This document shows, one piece after another, positions 43,359 to 52,284 of a DNA stretch of 64,000 nt. How positions within the stretch are numbered: position 1 is the stretch's first letter; each line of letters opens with the position of its first letter. Source of the DNA: UBA2210 sp036825195 (GTDB lineage Bacteria > Desulfobacterota > Syntrophia > Syntrophales > UBA2210); NCBI GenBank assembly GCA_036825195.1, contig DAISYQ010000002.1, positions 137,498 to 201,497 of the forward strand, in the 5' to 3' direction. The notes under the pieces are model-generated. The model searched no databases, had not been told where the DNA came from, and saw only the letters and a program-made list of their open reading frames with translations. The position numbers and the translations under genes were made by a program.

Positions 43359-45422
43359 TCACATCTTGTATCGCTTTACGATGTCCTGCAGTTTCAGGCC
43401 AAGATCATGGAGATCGTGAACGGATTTCTCGGTCTGTTTCGTACTGGAAGCCATCTGCAAGGCGGCCTCTCTGATATTTTCCATGGCGGAGACGATTTGA
43501 TCCATTCCGATCATCTGTTCCTGACTTGATGCGGCAATCTGAATAGATGCATTGGTCGCCTCAACAACACTCTGAGCCAACACATCGATGGCTTCCCCTC
43601 CCTGTTGGGAAAGACCCACTCCCTTCTGGACTGCCTTGCTTCCCAACTCCGTCGCCATGACAGCAGAACTGATCGCCTTCTGGACTTCGAAGAGGATGGT
43701 GCGGACCTGGGTTGTCGCCTGCTTTGACTGGGAGGCGAGGCTTCGAATTTCCTGGGCGACCACGGCAAACCCTTTTCCCTGCTCCCCTGCCTTGGCCGCC
43801 TCAATGGAGGCATTGACGGCAAGTAAATTAGACTGCTCGGCAAGATCGTTCACCGTTGCAATGATTTCTCCGATCGCCTGGTTTTGCTCACTTAGTTGGA
43901 CGACCATGTCGGCGATTGATTCCATCTGTTCTTTGATGTGGTCCATACCCTGTATGGTATCCTCAATCGACTTCAGTCCTGTCTGGGATATCTCCACGCT
44001 CTTTTTCCCGAGTTCCGAGACATGTTTTGCCTTCTGAGAACTCACGTCTGTGGTTTGCTTGACCTCTTCCACGGTGGCTGTTGTTTGACTCACGGCGGTT
44101 GCGGTCTCAGCCGCGCTTGATGTCAATTGGGAAACAGAGGCCATGATCTCGCTTCCCGATGACGCTATGACCGTGACACCTTCCACGATCTCCTGGGTCT
44201 GCTGGCGGAGTTTCGTGATCATTGTCGAAAAGGCGTTTCCCAAGGTATCCTTTTCGGAAAAGAGTGTCGTCTCGGCGGTGAGGTCGCCTTCGGCGATCTT
44301 TTGTGCGATCTGCTCCTTTTTTTTGAGGGACCGGATCATCCCGGTGAAGGCTTGAGCAAGGGTGCCGATTTCATCCCGTCGGTTCTCGGAGGTGATGTTG
44401 ACGGTGAGGTCTCCTTCGGCGATCTGCTCTGCGGTACTCACAAGATCGATCAGTGGACGGGTGAGGCTGCGTGCGAATAAAAAGAAGAACAGTGATGCCA
44501 GGATAAGCGAGACCAAACCGATTGAAACGATCACATTGCGGGTAAACCGGGCTGAATCGTATAGATTTTGAGTCTGAACGGAATTCACAACGGTCCAGCC
44601 GGTGATCGGTATAGGTGCAAAGGTGGCGATCGTTTGGATCCCGTGCGTTACATATTCGACAACACCCGATCTGTTGGCGCTTGATTCTGCCACCAGGTTT
44701 TCCATCCCTTTAATATCGGAGATATTTTCTTTGAGGATATGTTCCTTGGCCGGGTGAGTGATGTAAAGGCCGGTTTTATCGACAAGGTATGCATACCCCG
44801 ATTCCTTTACCTTGATTTCATCGACGAGGTCTGTGAGAAACTTGGTCCACAGGGCCATTACTACAATTCCCGTGATCTCTTTTCCTGCATAGTCGTATAT
44901 CGGATGTGCGGCCGTACAGATCACCTTGCCGGTTGCTTTCGAGAAGACAACGGAGCCGATATTGGGCACACCCTTCAATGCCTGCTTAAGATAATCCCTG
45001 CTGGAAAGATCCAACCCCTTGTATTTTCCGTCATCGGAGGAGGTGTAGACAATTCCGTCTATACCGACCAGCGTTATACTTGAGTAACGATCCTCTTCGG
45101 CAGCTTTAATATGTGTAAGCTTCCTTTGGGCGAGAAGAAGCTCCTTCTCGCTGTTGATTACTCCCTCCCGGGCTATTTTCTCTGCGGCGACAACGATTGT
45201 GTCGGAGTAAGCAATATTCCTGATTGTTACTATCTGTTCATAAAGAATGGAGTCAAGTCCCCCAGCCAGGCCTTTGGCGGTGTTCCCCATACTGTTCCGC
45301 GCCAGTTCCGTTATGCTCTGCGTTGACTGATACACGGAAACGACCCCGATAATGATGATTGGAATGACCACGGCCAAGATGCCGCCGATCAGCAATTTTT
45401 CCCCTAATTTGAATGTCTTCAT
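43359..45422 (-). CDS. Methyl-accepting chemotaxis protein with periplasmic Cache domain
   Basis: A 687-residue protein; ATG 45422 follows AAGGGAGGAATT, so the GTG frame start at 45440 is rejected. The first helix is at about 10-30. A double-Cache-type periplasmic domain (about 35-285; SSRDYLKQALKG, GYAYLVDKTGLYITHP) precedes the second helix at about 292-313. Two HAMP-like blocks, both with IAEGDLT, lead to the long signalling coiled coil with the hairpin tip around NLLAVNASIEAAKAGEQGKG. There is no C-terminal CheR-docking pentapeptide. The ligand is unknown; Cache domains often bind amino or organic acids. Confidence 0.94.
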   Translation of the reverse strand: MKTFKLGEKLLIGGILAVVIPIIIIGVVSVYQSTQSITELARNSMGNTAKGLAGGLDSILYEQIVTIRNIAYSDTIVVAAEKIAREGVINSEKELLLAQRKLTHIKAAEEDRYSSITLVGIDGIVYTSSDDGKYKGLDLSSRDYLKQALKGVPNIGSVVFSKATGKVICTAAHPIYDYAGKEITGIVVMALWTKFLTDLVDEIKVKESGYAYLVDKTGLYITHPAKEHILKENISDIKGMENLVAESSANRSGVVEYVTHGIQTIATFAPIPITGWTVVNSVQTQNLYDSARFTRNVIVSIGLVSLILASLFFFLFARSLTRPLIDLVSTAEQIAEGDLTVNITSENRRDEIGTLAQAFTGMIRSLKKKEQIAQKIAEGDLTAETTLFSEKDTLGNAFSTMITKLRQQTQEIVEGVTVIASSGSEIMASVSQLTSSAAETATAVSQTTATVEEVKQTTDVSSQKAKHVSELGKKSVEISQTGLKSIEDTIQGMDHIKEQMESIADMVVQLSEQNQAIGEIIATVNDLAEQSNLLAVNASIEAAKAGEQGKGFAVVAQEIRSLASQSKQATTQVRTILFEVQKAISSAVMATELGSKAVQKGVGLSQQGGEAIDVLAQSVVEATNASIQIAASSQEQMIGMDQIVSAMENIREAALQMASSTKQTEKSVHDLHDLGLKLQDIVKRYKM

Positions 45423-45527
45423 AATTCCTCCCTTACTCACCGGTTATAATCGTCCCACCATCACGAGAGATATCAAAACGGTTCCTGTTCAGCACGTTCC
45501 TATGTACTATCTTATCCTGCTTCCCGA

Positions 45528-46154
45528 TCACGGTAATTGGTGCCGTGATACGGATTCACCCACCTCTTCATGGACAATCAGCTGTGTATCGCTGAGAATT
45601 TTTTTTATATCCAAAATGATAAGACCTTCTCCGGTAATCCCCTTCAGATATCTTGCATGGATGTCGGTCATCGTCGGCAGGGGCGGATGTAAGTTTTTTT
45701 CCGGGATGCTCCGAATCTCTGAGATCTCGTCGGCGAGAATTCCCAGCGCTACATTCTCTTTCCAGACAACGATGACTCTGTTCAGATTGGTGATCCCCTT
45801 TTCGGGGAGGTTGAAAAAGGTCTTCATGTCAAGGATTGTGAGAATCTGACCACGGATATTGATGATGCCGAATATATAGTTCGGCGTACAGGGAAGGGGT
45901 GTCAGCTCGATCAAGGGATGAACTTCCCTGATGGATCGGGTCTCGATGGCATATGTTTCGTGAGTGAGAAGAAAAACCAATACGTCGAGACATTCTCCGG
46001 CTTCCTCTCTACACTCAGATTCCCGGGCAAGATCCTTTGCTCTTGAGTGGAGAATAGCTCTCTTTTCCGCCTTTGTTGTCATCTCGAATATCCCGCTATA
46101 ACCAGATCTCCGGTTTTCTGCGGTTTTTGGGGAGTTGGTTACTCTTTTTTTCAT
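45528..46154 (-). CDS. cheW: CheW coupling protein (long N-terminus)
   Basis: A 208-residue protein. A basic, possibly disordered N-terminal extension of about 55 residues precedes a CheW domain (LVFLLTHETYAIE; NYIFGIINIRGQILTILDM; VALGILADEISEIRSIP). It links MCP to CheA. Its ATG overlaps the cheR stop by four bases, so the two are translated together. It is one of two CheW proteins in the cluster, each encoded next to cheR. Confidence 0.93.
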   Translation of the reverse strand: MKKRVTNSPKTAENRRSGYSGIFEMTTKAEKRAILHSRAKDLARESECREEAGECLDVLVFLLTHETYAIETRSIREVHPLIELTPLPCTPNYIFGIINIRGQILTILDMKTFFNLPEKGITNLNRVIVVWKENVALGILADEISEIRSIPEKNLHPPLPTMTDIHARYLKGITGEGLIILDIKKILSDTQLIVHEEVGESVSRHQLP

Positions 46155-47692
46155 GCTATCTCCTGTGCTCCGGATGTCCCGATGATTTCCGCAAGCCTGC
46201 CTGCCGTTATTCCTTCCGATTCAGGGATGATATCATCGGGTTTATAGATCGATAGGATCTCCATGACATTGTCGAAATGTTTTCGTGCCTCGATCGTTTT
46301 CCCGGATCGCAGGGCAAGATTCGCAAGCGCAAAGTGGGCTAAGATAAAATTGCGGTCGAGATACAGCGCCTTCTTCAATGAAATTCTTGCTTCGTCACTC
46401 CTTTGCTGTTCTTCAAGAATGGTGGCTAATAAATAGTGCATATAGGCATTGGATTTATCTGACGAAAGGACTTCTTCACAGAAATCGCACGCCTCATCAA
46501 GTTTCCCCTGGTTTGCCAGGACCTTCGCAAAAAGAACACGTGATTGCTGCTTTCCGTTGCCCATCGAGAAAGAGTTACGAAGCTTTTCTTCCGCTTCCAG
46601 ATAGAAACCGTTTTCGTACAGTGACGCTGCTTCTTCGTAGGGTGATTGTTCTCTTTTTTCGGGTTGTATCAAGACGTGTGGTCCGGTGGAACGTGATGGT
46701 TTCTCAGCCCGGCGCCGCTTGACGTGCGTCGGTGATATCAACGGGAGGGTACCCTCGCTCTCTTCGATGCGCTTTACATCTTTCGAGGAGGTCTTTGTTT
46801 TGTATATATCCTTTTTGTAATAAATCGAATCGTTGGACCGGACCATCACAAACGGTGAATCGGTCAGGAGTGTCGTCTCTATGGGGCTGACAATCAGACA
46901 CCCCCCGTTGATAAGAGATCGATGAAAGCGTTCTACTGTCAATTTGGTCTGTTCGGGTGAAAAATACATGAGCACGTTGCGGCAGAAGATGAAATCCATG
47001 GCGTTGGTATTGTTCTGGAGTGCGGGATAGAGATCCTCCGAGAGGTTCAGATAGGAAAAGGTGACCATTTCTCTGATACTGAACCGTAGCCTGTGGTGGC
47101 TCACGTCTACTTTTTCAAAGTAACGATCCTTGAACCACTGGGGGGTATCCCGGAATGACCAGTTTGAATAGATCGCCTCCTCTCCCTTCCGGATAGCTCC
47201 GGTATTGATATCCGTTGCGAGAATAGTCACCTTCCAATCCTTCAGATCCGGAATCACTTTGTCGAGCAGAATGGCGAGAGAGTAAGCTTCTTCGCCGGTA
47301 GAGCAGCCGGCACTCCAGAAGCGGATACGCTTTTCCGTCTCTCTCCGGGAGGTTATCAAATTCGGTAAGAGAAACTGTTCAAGGATTTCGAAAGCTTTTC
47401 TCTCCCGAAAGAAATAGGTCTCTCCCACGGTGAGATGGCTTGCGAGTATTTCAATCTGGTGCTGTGACGGAGAGGAAGAAAGGAGCCATGAGATGAACTC
47501 ATCGATCCGGTCGAAACCAAAATCTGTCATGGCCCCGTTCACCTTCGACAGGAGGTCTTTCCAGCTTTTTTTAGCAAAATGCAATCCGACTCTTCTTGTC
47601 AGGTAATCTGACAAGGCCTGCATGAGTGTTTCAGAAACGGATTGGCTATCTATTTTCTTTTTCACTGCCCTGTATGGTCTCCATTGCTTCAT
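46151..47692 (-). CDS. cheR: CheR methyltransferase with C-terminal TPR repeats
   Basis: ATG 47692 follows GAGGAGG; a TTG at 47731 is rejected. The 513-residue protein has the CheR N-terminal helical domain and a SAM-dependent core (about 100-290; RIRFWSAGCSTGEEAYSLAI; DFIFCRNVLMYF). A linker follows, then TPR-like helices (about 370-490; AYMHYLLATILEEQQRSDEA). It methylates MCP glutamates. TPR tails tie CheR to other proteins in alternative chemosensory systems. Its 5' end overlaps the upstream cheW by 47 bases. Confidence 0.94.
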   Translation of the reverse strand: MKQWRPYRAVKKKIDSQSVSETLMQALSDYLTRRVGLHFAKKSWKDLLSKVNGAMTDFGFDRIDEFISWLLSSSPSQHQIEILASHLTVGETYFFRERKAFEILEQFLLPNLITSRRETEKRIRFWSAGCSTGEEAYSLAILLDKVIPDLKDWKVTILATDINTGAIRKGEEAIYSNWSFRDTPQWFKDRYFEKVDVSHHRLRFSIREMVTFSYLNLSEDLYPALQNNTNAMDFIFCRNVLMYFSPEQTKLTVERFHRSLINGGCLIVSPIETTLLTDSPFVMVRSNDSIYYKKDIYKTKTSSKDVKRIEESEGTLPLISPTHVKRRRAEKPSRSTGPHVLIQPEKREQSPYEEAASLYENGFYLEAEEKLRNSFSMGNGKQQSRVLFAKVLANQGKLDEACDFCEEVLSSDKSNAYMHYLLATILEEQQRSDEARISLKKALYLDRNFILAHFALANLALRSGKTIEARKHFDNVMEILSIYKPDDIIPESEGITAGRLAEIIGTSGAQEIA

Positions 47693-48128
47693 CCAAGGTT
47701 TCCTCCTCGGAGAGAGAAAGGAACCGTTCAAGATCGTGAATCAAAATCATACCGTCTTCGGTTTTAATAATACCTTTCACATATTCCAGTTCCGGAAGGA
47801 CCTTTTCGGCCGTAATGATTCTTTCTTTGGAGACCTCGATCACATCGTCCACGGAATCAACGATCAGTGCTATGGTTCGCTTTGCCGTGGTTGCAATGAT
47901 CATCTGATCATCGAGATCCATGTCCTTGGGGGGTAGTTGAAATCGCATCCGGATGTTGAATACGGGAATAAACATTCCGTGTAGGTTAATAATGCCGGTA
48001 ACGATTTCCGGGGCCTTCGGCACCGCGGTTACTTCGACCGCCCGAATGATTCGTTGAACGGCAGGTACGGGAAGGGCGAATGGTTTGTTTCCCAGATGGA
48101 AGATAACCAGTTTACTCACTTCCTTCAT
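47646..48128 (-). CDS. cheW: CheW coupling protein
   Basis: A 160-residue CheW-domain protein; GGGAGAAGG precedes ATG 48128. Key strands are LVIFHLGNKPFALPV, VTGIINLHGMFIPVFNI and RTIALIVDSVDDVIEV. A short acidic tail overlaps the start region of cheR. Two different CheW proteins in one cluster may couple different receptors or form mixed arrays. Confidence 0.94.
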   Translation of the reverse strand: MKEVSKLVIFHLGNKPFALPVPAVQRIIRAVEVTAVPKAPEIVTGIINLHGMFIPVFNIRMRFQLPPKDMDLDDQMIIATTAKRTIALIVDSVDDVIEVSKERIITAEKVLPELEYVKGIIKTEDGMILIHDLERFLSLSEEETLDEAMETIQGSEKENR

Positions 48129-48167
48129 AGATCCTTCTCCCGTAATTCCATATCTACTGACCAGTTC

Positions 48168-48542
48168 TTATGAGGATGTATCTGTCAGTAGCTGTATGAA
48201 CGTATCGTATATTTTATCGATGTCTGCCACCTTGTCGAAGAAATAATCGGCACCCAGGGCCTGACACTTTTTCCTGTACTGGGGATAGGGATAGTTTGTG
48301 AGCATGATGACAACCGGAGGAGGAATTTCTTTCTTAATCTGTTTCAAAACATCCATTCCGTTGCCGCCGCCGTTGAGGCGGATGTCCAAGATTACCAGAT
48401 CGGGTTTCAGCTTTACGATGGATTCGATTGCATCGTGGGCGTTCGTGGCCTGACCTACGATTTCGATACCATCGATACGAGAGGCCATGGCCGACAGTTT
48501 TTCGAGCACGATCGGTGAATCATCAACGATAAATACCTTCAT
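48168..48542 (-). CDS. Stand-alone CheY-like response regulator
   Basis: A 124-residue receiver with the phosphoacceptor in LVILDIRLNGGGNG. VDDSP and MLTNYPYPQ supply the other active-site residues; the usual switch Lys lies in FFDKVADI. It is the first gene of the leftward chemosensory cluster, 40 bases before cheW. With no flagellar genes nearby, its target is unknown. The Gly-rich loop after the Asp (LNGGGNGMD) is slightly longer than in CheY. Confidence 0.92.
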   Translation of the reverse strand: MKVFIVDDSPIVLEKLSAMASRIDGIEIVGQATNAHDAIESIVKLKPDLVILDIRLNGGGNGMDVLKQIKKEIPPPVVIMLTNYPYPQYRKKCQALGADYFFDKVADIDKIYDTFIQLLTDTSS

Positions 48543-48702
48543 CCGAGCCCCTTTTAGACGGATGATGACTCTGTTGCCGGAGTCTTGAAATGATCTGTAA
48601 AAGATAAAAATTCACGATTTTCTTTACACTTGTCATTTATATCGGAGGGAGCAATGCTAGTCAGTAAGGAAATGCTGATCTTTTTGTAGGGATTGTATGA
48701 TT

Positions 48703-49332
48703 TTATTCGATTAATTTGTTCCGCAAGGCGTAGCCGACGAGGTCGGCGTTGGTTTTAAGGCGCATTTTGTCGAGGATGCGGGTTCTGTAGGTACTGACTG
48801 TCTTATCGCTGATGCATAAAATTATGCCTATTTCCTTGAGAGATTTTCCTGAGGCAATCAGGCACATGATCTGAAATTCACGATCGGAGAGTTTTTTGTG
48901 GATAGATACTTCCGGAGCAACCAGCTCAGATACCAGTATATCGGCAAGAGCCGAACTAATGTATTTCTCACCTGCGGTAATTTTACGGATTGCCTTGATC
49001 AGTTCTTCCGGGGCGGTGTTCTTCATCAGATAGCCTGAGGCACCGGCTTTGAAGAGGCGAAGGGCGTATAGCTTTTCTTCATGGATGCTCATGATCAGAA
49101 TCGGCAGGGCAGGTCGTTCATGTTTTAGTTGATTCAGGACCTCGAGCCCACTGGCATCCGGTAGCGTAATATCTAAGACAACAGCATCGCAGTCGGTCTG
49201 ACGGATGGTATGGAGGGCTTCCCTGGCATTCTCCGCTTCACCTACAATCTGCATGTCCTGCTCCGTATCGATGATCTGTTTTAGACCGCTCCGTACCACA
49301 GGGTGATCGTCAACGGTAATGACTCTAATCAT
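48703..49332 (-). CDS. NarL/FixJ-type response regulator
   Basis: ATG 49332 follows AGGGGGAG. The 209-residue protein has a receiver (VVLDITLPDASG) and a C-terminal LuxR-type helix-turn-helix (LSDREFQIMCLIASGKSLKE, ISDKTVSTYRTRIL). It binds DNA when phosphorylated, most likely by the kinase encoded 28 bases upstream. It lies 160 bases before the chemosensory cluster and could control it; no operator is identified. Confidence 0.93.
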   Translation of the reverse strand: MIRVITVDDHPVVRSGLKQIIDTEQDMQIVGEAENAREALHTIRQTDCDAVVLDITLPDASGLEVLNQLKHERPALPILIMSIHEEKLYALRLFKAGASGYLMKNTAPEELIKAIRKITAGEKYISSALADILVSELVAPEVSIHKKLSDREFQIMCLIASGKSLKEIGIILCISDKTVSTYRTRILDKMRLKTNADLVGYALRNKLIE

Positions 49333-49359
49333 TCTACTCCCCCTCATAATCCTGATTTT

Positions 49360-50508
49360 TTATCTTGGCGCCAATGGAACCTCAATAGTCACGGTTGTTC
49401 CTACTCGAGGAGTCCCCTTAACGGTGACCTGTCCCCCAAATGTCAAGGCTCGTTCCCTCATCCCCAAAAGTCCAAGCGACTTTGAACTCGTATCTTTCTC
49501 GTGATCTATCCCCTTACCGTTGTCTTCCACCTCCACAATGATGGAATTCTCGTATGTGCGCAGATGAATGCGTATCTCGGTTGCTCCGGAGTGACGCGCT
49601 ATATTAGTTAACGCTTCTTGAATAATACGAAACAATGCTGTAGAGAGGTCGGGGTCTAAGTCGATGTGTTCAACGGACGAAATCCATTCGCAACGGATAG
49701 CGGTACGTTTCTGAAAATCATTAATGAGCCATTCCGTTGCTGCAATGAGACCAAGATCATCCAAAACACCGGGTCTGAGTTCCATCGCAATTCTGCGCAC
49801 AGTTTGGATGGTACTATCAATGCATTGCATCAAGGAATTCATGCCGTTAAGAAGGGATGTCCTGACAAGTTCGTTCTCTATGACCGGAAGAGACCGTGCC
49901 AGGAAAGAACATTCTATCTTGAGACCGGTTAATGCACCTCCCAGCTCATCATGAATCTCACGGGCGATCTGTTTCCTCTCCTCTTCACGCACTGCCTGCA
50001 GACGACCTGCAAAATTACGCATTAGTTCACTTGAAGTTCGTAACTTCTTTTCGGCTCTCTTGCTATCTGTGATATCGTGATAAACTACCTGAAACTGTTC
50101 TACACCATTCCATACTATTACCTTACGGTAAACCTGAAGTATACGAACTTCACTATCTCTTCTGACGATATTCACTTCATATGTGGGCGGTACATAATCG
50201 CCTTGTTTTCTTTTTTCTCTTCGTATTTGAAATTCGGTATAGCTCTCCGGGGTATATCGTTTTTCCACAGGGGTTGTGTTCAATTCCTCAATGGTGTCAT
50301 ATCCATAGCTGTCCAGCAGCGCTCGATTAGCATAAATAGTCTCACCTTCTTCCGTTACGATGCGTACACCCAGGGGGGAATCGTCCAGCAAATTGCGAAA
50401 GCCATTTTTGTTGTGGCGCTGTTCGATGGTTCCTTGCCGCTGCCGAATAACAATGATCGCCAGCAAAAAAATTATAATTAACAGTACACCGATAATGCCC
50501 AAAGCCAT
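49360..50508 (-). CDS. NarX-type histidine kinase with PAS domain
   Basis: ATG 50508 follows AAGGAG at seven bases, rejecting an earlier start at 50541. The 382-residue protein has one N-terminal helix (IIGVLLIIIFLLAIIVI) and a PAS domain (about 40-155, LLDDSPLGVRIVTEEGE). A HisKA_3 domain has the phosphoacceptor in QIAREIHDELGGAL, and an HATPase has ALTNIARHSGA, DNGKGID and LGLLGMRERA. With one anchor and no periplasmic domain, the PAS senses a cytoplasmic signal. It pairs with the NarL-type gene downstream. Confidence 0.93.
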   Translation of the reverse strand: MALGIIGVLLIIIFLLAIIVIRQRQGTIEQRHNKNGFRNLLDDSPLGVRIVTEEGETIYANRALLDSYGYDTIEELNTTPVEKRYTPESYTEFQIRREKRKQGDYVPPTYEVNIVRRDSEVRILQVYRKVIVWNGVEQFQVVYHDITDSKRAEKKLRTSSELMRNFAGRLQAVREEERKQIAREIHDELGGALTGLKIECSFLARSLPVIENELVRTSLLNGMNSLMQCIDSTIQTVRRIAMELRPGVLDDLGLIAATEWLINDFQKRTAIRCEWISSVEHIDLDPDLSTALFRIIQEALTNIARHSGATEIRIHLRTYENSIIVEVEDNGKGIDHEKDTSSKSLGLLGMRERALTFGGQVTVKGTPRVGTTVTIEVPLAPR

Positions 50509-50592
50509 TTGAACACTCCTTAGTGGTGGCATAAAAGACACCCACGTATAGATTGTGAACTCGTAACTGAAAATAAATTGCTAATAGTTTCC

Positions 50593-51075
50593 CTAAAAGA
50601 CGGGTATGACGGATGCTTTTTCGCTGTCAAATACCTTCAGTATGATACTGGCTGTGTCGGCTCGGTTTAATCGAGCACTCATCAACTTGAAACAGGCGAC
50701 ACTAAAACAAGGCCTCTGCTCATAGGTGGAATAGATAGGTGCCAGACTGTGTTGAGCACAATGTACGGTGTGTGCCGATGCACAAAAAATGGGAGATTTA
50801 TAAAGAATTATTTCATAAAAGATCGTGAAAGTGGTTGCATTGATATTCAGATCTGCAACGACGTGGATCCTGTTTTTGTCTTTTATTTGAACCACGTCAA
50901 CAGTGCCGGTCTTTTCGTTTCCAAACCATGCATATCCATGACGGGGTGAATTCAGAATGAGGATATTGTGCGGAATATTTCCCCTCCCTGACAGTTCTGT
51001 CGCTTCGGCTGTGTTTGGTGGGAAATCAGTCAAGGCTACGATAAACGAAATGCTCGGCACGGCTGGGCTTTTCAT
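50593..51075 (-). CDS. Doubtful hypothetical protein
   Basis: A 160-residue frame with GAGGT about nine bases before ATG 51075. A middle stretch (GYAWFGNEKTGTVDVVQIKD; IHVVADLNINATTF) looks like real beta strands, but the ends read poorly and no family is recognised. It could be a decayed gene. It lies alone between the leftward kinase and rightward adk. Confidence 0.3.
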   Translation of the reverse strand: MKSPAVPSISFIVALTDFPPNTAEATELSGRGNIPHNILILNSPRHGYAWFGNEKTGTVDVVQIKDKNRIHVVADLNINATTFTIFYEIILYKSPIFCASAHTVHCAQHSLAPIYSTYEQRPCFSVACFKLMSARLNRADTASIILKVFDSEKASVIPVF

Positions 51076-51618
51076 GTGTCGAATACCTCAATTGCAGGTA
51101 CATATATCATAATTATTCATGAAATAATACTAATGATTTCATGGTAAAATGTTTCCCCTTCATCGGAGGTAACAATGTGTAATCTTCAAGAGAAAAAGAC
51201 TTTCTTCTTAAACAACTCGAGATTTTCACACAAAAATCCCTCTTTCGTTTAGGCTGTTCAGTCCGGATCCACAACTATCAGCTTTGTGTCTTTGTTCCTT
51301 AGCGTCCTCGGTTTCCTTTCTTGATGTTAAACAATACAGGCGACCTGTATGTAACTGTCGATGATGATAACGGTAAAGATGGTAGATGAGAACAGGGTAA
51401 TGATCTATACGCCGCCTCTTGACATGTATGAAAAATCCAAGATTAGGATGCGAGACGATGATTAACGGGCCACCATATATTGTCCCTTTAACGCCGACCA
51501 GTGTGCACATCTATTTTCTTGACCCCTGCGTCTGTTTCACCTATATACCATTCCCGGTGACTGCTCATGTGTTGAGCATAGAAAAGTATGACCATACGTT
51601 TATTTTGGAGGTTTGAAT
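51076..51618. other. Intergenic region upstream of adk
   Basis: No clear gene is seen. A 25-codon frame at 51175-51252 has an excellent ribosome site (CGGAGG) and could be a leader peptide (MCNLQEKKTFFLNN at its start). The rest has short frames on both strands without protein-like character and may include decayed sequence. Confidence 0.35.
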
Positions 51619-52266
51619 ATGAAGATAGTACTATTAGGGGCGCCCGGTGCCGGAAAGGGCACCGTGGCCAAGCTTCTTTCGGAGATCGACGGTTCCGTTC
51701 AGATTTCAACGGGTGATATCCTGCGTGCCGCTGTGAAGAGCGGTTCCGATCTCGGGAAAAAAGCCAAAGCGTATATGGACAGCGGAGACCTGGTCCCCGA
51801 TTCTCTGATTATGGAGATCATGGAGGCCCGTCTACAGGAAGATGACTGCGAAAACGGTTTTATCCTCGACGGATTTCCAAGGACGATCCCGCAGGCCGAG
51901 GCGTTGCAGGAATTGTTGAGCAGACTGGGGATAGCCCTGGATTTTGTGGCAAATCTCGAAGTCCCGAGAGATGTTATCTTGGATCGTCTGACCACGCGAA
52001 GGACCTGTTCCAATTCCGCCTGTCAGGAAATATATAACATTAAAAGCAACCCTCCCGCGCCGGATGGAACGTGCAAAAAGTGCGGCAGCCCCGTCATACA
52101 GCGCGATGACGAGACGGAAGAGGCGATACTGAACCGTCTGGAGACGTACAATGCAAAGACCGCCCCCCTGATCGGCTTTTATAAGGGAACGGGACTGCTC
52201 AGAAATTTTGTTTCCCTCAGCAGTAAGGACACGGTTGAGGAGATCAAGAAAAGTCTCAAGAACTAA
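51619..52266 (+). CDS. adk: Adenylate kinase
   Basis: ATG 51619 with GGAGG at good distance; a TTG two codons earlier is too close. The 215-residue long-form enzyme converts ATP and AMP to two ADP. The P-loop is GAPGAGKGT. The AMP site has STGDILRAAV and FILDGFPRTIPQAEAL. The LID carries a four-Cys zinc-type site (CSNSAC and CKKC). Length and motifs are normal. The next gene starts 18 bases later on the same strand. Confidence 0.97.
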   Translation: MKIVLLGAPGAGKGTVAKLLSEIDGSVQISTGDILRAAVKSGSDLGKKAKAYMDSGDLVPDSLIMEIMEARLQEDDCENGFILDGFPRTIPQAEALQELLSRLGIALDFVANLEVPRDVILDRLTTRRTCSNSACQEIYNIKSNPPAPDGTCKKCGSPVIQRDDETEEAILNRLETYNAKTAPLIGFYKGTGLLRNFVSLSSKDTVEEIKKSLKN

Positions 52267-52284
52267 GATCAGGCAGTACCCAAC

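Noticed and set aside
51226..51510. Leftward 94-codon frame upstream of adk
   Set aside because: His/Arg-rich product without protein-like pattern; an overlapping frame on the other strand is equally unconvincing.
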